Shown: in pieces, positions 62,426 through 64,000 of the stretch
How positions within the stretch are numbered: the stretch's first letter is position 1
Layout of the letters: every line of letters begins with the position of its first letter
Source: Halarchaeoplasma sp046498385
GTDB lineage: Archaea; Thermoplasmatota; Thermoplasmata; Halarchaeoplasmatales; Halarchaeoplasmataceae
Assembly (NCBI GenBank): GCA_046498385.1
Contig: JAWOAU010000059.1
Location: 8,118 to 72,117 of the forward strand
Length of the DNA stretch: 64,000 bases
Direction of reading: 5' to 3'
The notes under the pieces: generated by a model
Database searches by the model: none
Seen by the model: the letters and a program-made list of their open reading frames with translations, nothing else
What the model was told of the DNA's origin: nothing
Translations under genes and position numbers: made by a program

Positions 62426-63484
62426 ATGGTCCAAAACATGACGGACTTCATCGAGGGTACACTGAAAAAGATGGTAAAAATAAAAAGTGTTAGCTACGAG
62501 TCTATGGACGACATAATTGAATTCGTTGATGGTCTATTAACAGAGATAGGAGTAAAAACAAGGGTGATCACGGGAGAAAAACACGCTCCGGTCCTGATGG
62601 GAAGCCGGGGTGATAGGGGCGTGTGCTTCTCGGGGCACTTAGACACCGTACCCCTGGGAGACGGATGGACAAAGAAACAGGGGGAGATAGTTGACGGTAA
62701 GATGTACGGCAGGGGCGCCCTTGACATGAAGGGTCCCTGCGTATCCGTGATAGCCGCTGCAAGGAGGATGGTGGAGCAAGACATACCGTTCTCCGTAGTG
62801 TTCTCCACCGACGAGGAGGTGTCCATGGCTGGTGCCTATGCGGTGAGGAACGAACGTGAGATAACCGATGCCCCGGCGGTGGTGGTTTGCGAACCGACGG
62901 ACATGCTGGTGGCCAACAGTGAAAAGGGAGTGTACCAGTTCGAGATCGTTGTCCGGGGAAAGAACGCCCACGCTAGCATGCCTGAGCTGGGTGAGAATGC
63001 ACTTATGAAGCTTTTTCCCATGCTCGTGAAGATCGGCGCCAAGGGGAACGTACCCGCAGGAGACAAGCTGTCGTGCTGCGTTAACGTGATCAAAGGAGGT
63101 TCGGCCACCAACGTTATACCGGAAATCTGCAGGGCAGAGGTTGATGTGAGGTTCCCCTCAACCTACAATCGTGATTCGTTGAAGCAGTACCTCTTCAGTG
63201 ATATCGAAGGGGACTACGAGCTGAACACCATACAGTACCTTGATTCCGTATTCATAGACGAAGGCAAGGAATGCATTCAAAACATGCTTGAATTATCAAA
63301 AACAGATACCTGGTCAGTACCCTACGGAACGGAGATGGTGATGTTCGGCAAGACCAACGAAAACACCTTCATCTTCGGACCGGGGGAGGTTCACTCGGCA
63401 CATCAGCCCGACGAGTGGGTGGATCTGAAGGCATTGAGAGATGTGGTGGATATATACGTAGATTATGCACGATCCATGGGATGA
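62426..63484 (+). CDS. M20-family metallopeptidase (ArgE/DapE-like)
   Basis: The 352-residue protein has the M20 zinc sites: His/Asp in FSGHLDTVPLGDGW, Asp in YGRGALDMKGP, Glu-Glu in VVFSTDEEVSMAG, Glu in VVCEPTDM and the C-terminal His in GEVHSAHQPDEW. A lid domain carries GKNAHASMPELGENAL. M20 enzymes remove acyl groups from amino acids or cut dipeptides; DapE, ArgE, LysK or carboxypeptidase-like use is possible. The start may be Met1 (62426) or Met5 (62438). It abuts the convergent ggt gene. Confidence 0.85.
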   Translation: MVQNMTDFIEGTLKKMVKIKSVSYESMDDIIEFVDGLLTEIGVKTRVITGEKHAPVLMGSRGDRGVCFSGHLDTVPLGDGWTKKQGEIVDGKMYGRGALDMKGPCVSVIAAARRMVEQDIPFSVVFSTDEEVSMAGAYAVRNEREITDAPAVVVCEPTDMLVANSEKGVYQFEIVVRGKNAHASMPELGENALMKLFPMLVKIGAKGNVPAGDKLSCCVNVIKGGSATNVIPEICRAEVDVRFPSTYNRDSLKQYLFSDIEGDYELNTIQYLDSVFIDEGKECIQNMLELSKTDTWSVPYGTEMVMFGKTNENTFIFGPGEVHSAHQPDEWVDLKALRDVVDIYVDYARSMG

Positions 63485-64000
63485 TCAACGTACTGCGATG
63501 TGGCCGTCGGCCCTGGGCTCAGTTCCGGCACAGTAAGCTTCGTCGGCTTTCAGTATGATCTGCCCCCTACCGAAATACCCTTTCAGTGGTGTGTAGTTTA
63601 TACCGTGACCCCTTCTGTAAAGGCCTTGTACCACGTGTTCCGGCATGGATGGTTCCGTCAGCACCTTCCTTTCCTTTTCCCACATCCACCGGGGAGAATC
63701 AAGAGCCGCCTGGGGGTTCATTCCGAAGTCTATCATGTTGCTGACCACCTGTACGTGACCCTGGGGCTGCATGTGACCACCCATGACACCGAAGGGGCCC
63801 ATGGGTGAACCGTTCAGGGTGATGAACCCGGGTATGATGGTATGGAAAGGTCTCTTGCCGGGTTCGAGTGAGTTGCTGTGTGACGGATCCAGTGAGAAGG
63901 ACGTACCCCTGTTTTGCAGCGCTATGCCCGTCCCCGGTACCACCAGACCGGAGCCGAAACCCATGTAGTTGCTCTGTATGTAGGATACCATGTTACCCTG
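63485..64000 (-). CDS. ggt: Gamma-glutamyltransferase, C-terminal part (truncated by window edge)
   Basis: About 170 residues of the small subunit are visible and the frame is open to the right edge, so the Met near 63991 is not the true start. The family motifs GFGSGLVVPGTGIALQNRG, SLEPGKRPFHTIIPG and GPFGVMGGHMQPQGH-VQVV match gamma-glutamyltransferase/transpeptidase. It would hydrolyse or transfer gamma-glutamyl groups, for example from glutathione-like peptides. The catalytic Thr at the start of the small subunit is outside the window. Convergent with the M20 peptidase gene. Confidence 0.92.
   Translation of the reverse strand, partial: QGNMVSYIQSNYMGFGSGLVVPGTGIALQNRGTSFSLDPSHSNSLEPGKRPFHTIIPGFITLNGSPMGPFGVMGGHMQPQGHVQVVSNMIDFGMNPQAALDSPRWMWEKERKVLTEPSMPEHVVQGLYRRGHGINYTPLKGYFGRGQIILKADEAYCAGTEPRADGHIAVR

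Overview
The window comes from an archaeon. Signs of this are a 7S-type SRP RNA, two tRNA genes without an encoded CCA, TATA boxes about 25 bases before many start codons (leaderless genes), and archaeal-type proteins: ribosomal protein L20a/LX, prefoldin alpha, FtsY, archaeal LeuS, PheT, ApgM, and the DUF63, DUF92, DUF131, DUF355 and DUF2148 families. A bacterial-type gyrase pair (gyrA/gyrB) and ScpB, large HTH-ATPase-TPR proteins, and peptide-uptake and peptide-cleaving genes suggest a heterotrophic, peptide-using euryarchaeon, most likely in the Thermoplasmatota. That placement is inference; no rRNA gene is present to test it.

Layout. 1-10.5 kb: the end of a secreted multi-domain protein, a 2-hydroxyacid dehydrogenase, a 1065-residue HTH/ATPase/TPR regulator, an A-type flavoprotein, glutamine synthetase, a phosphoesterase and a DUF2148 protein. 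10.6-17.6 kb: a secreted beta-propeller, a UbiA-like membrane prenyltransferase with a long N-terminal membrane extension, a decayed gene, then pheT, scpB and trmJ. 17.8-29 kb: a dipeptide/oligopeptide ABC importer with an oversized anchored binding protein and a DppC permease carrying about 780 extra extracytoplasmic residues, including eight degenerate repeats. Two unknown genes follow it. 29-32.4 kb: a mobile-element-like inverted-repeat segment and a 1027-residue surface protein with an (LF+Glu)n cytoplasmic tail. 32.5-38.3 kb: moaE, a small strongly expressed-looking protein, tRNA-Gly, a sensor/response-regulator plus ATPase pair, and a DMT transporter. 38.3-49.2 kb: SRP RNA (promoter inside the preceding methyltransferase gene), DUF92, apgM, DUF355, leuS, a UDP-sugar pair (GlmU-like enzyme and glmS), DUF63 and a CopG-type regulator with a likely operator. 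49.6-51.3 kb: a complete IS66-family element with 8-bp target duplications. 51.3-59.1 kb: gyrA/gyrB and the rpl20A-pfdA-ftsY-PIN cluster. 59.1-64 kb: a small unknown protein, msrA, tRNA-Pro, a GIY-YIG nuclease, DUF131, an MFS transporter, an M20 peptidase and the end of a gamma-glutamyltransferase.

How the genes fit together. The peptide importer, M20 peptidase, gamma-glutamyltransferase and glutamine synthetase point to uptake and turnover of peptides and amino acids. SRP RNA and FtsY supply the membrane-targeting route needed for the many secreted and membrane proteins. The most unusual part is the 17.8-32.4 kb cell-surface block.
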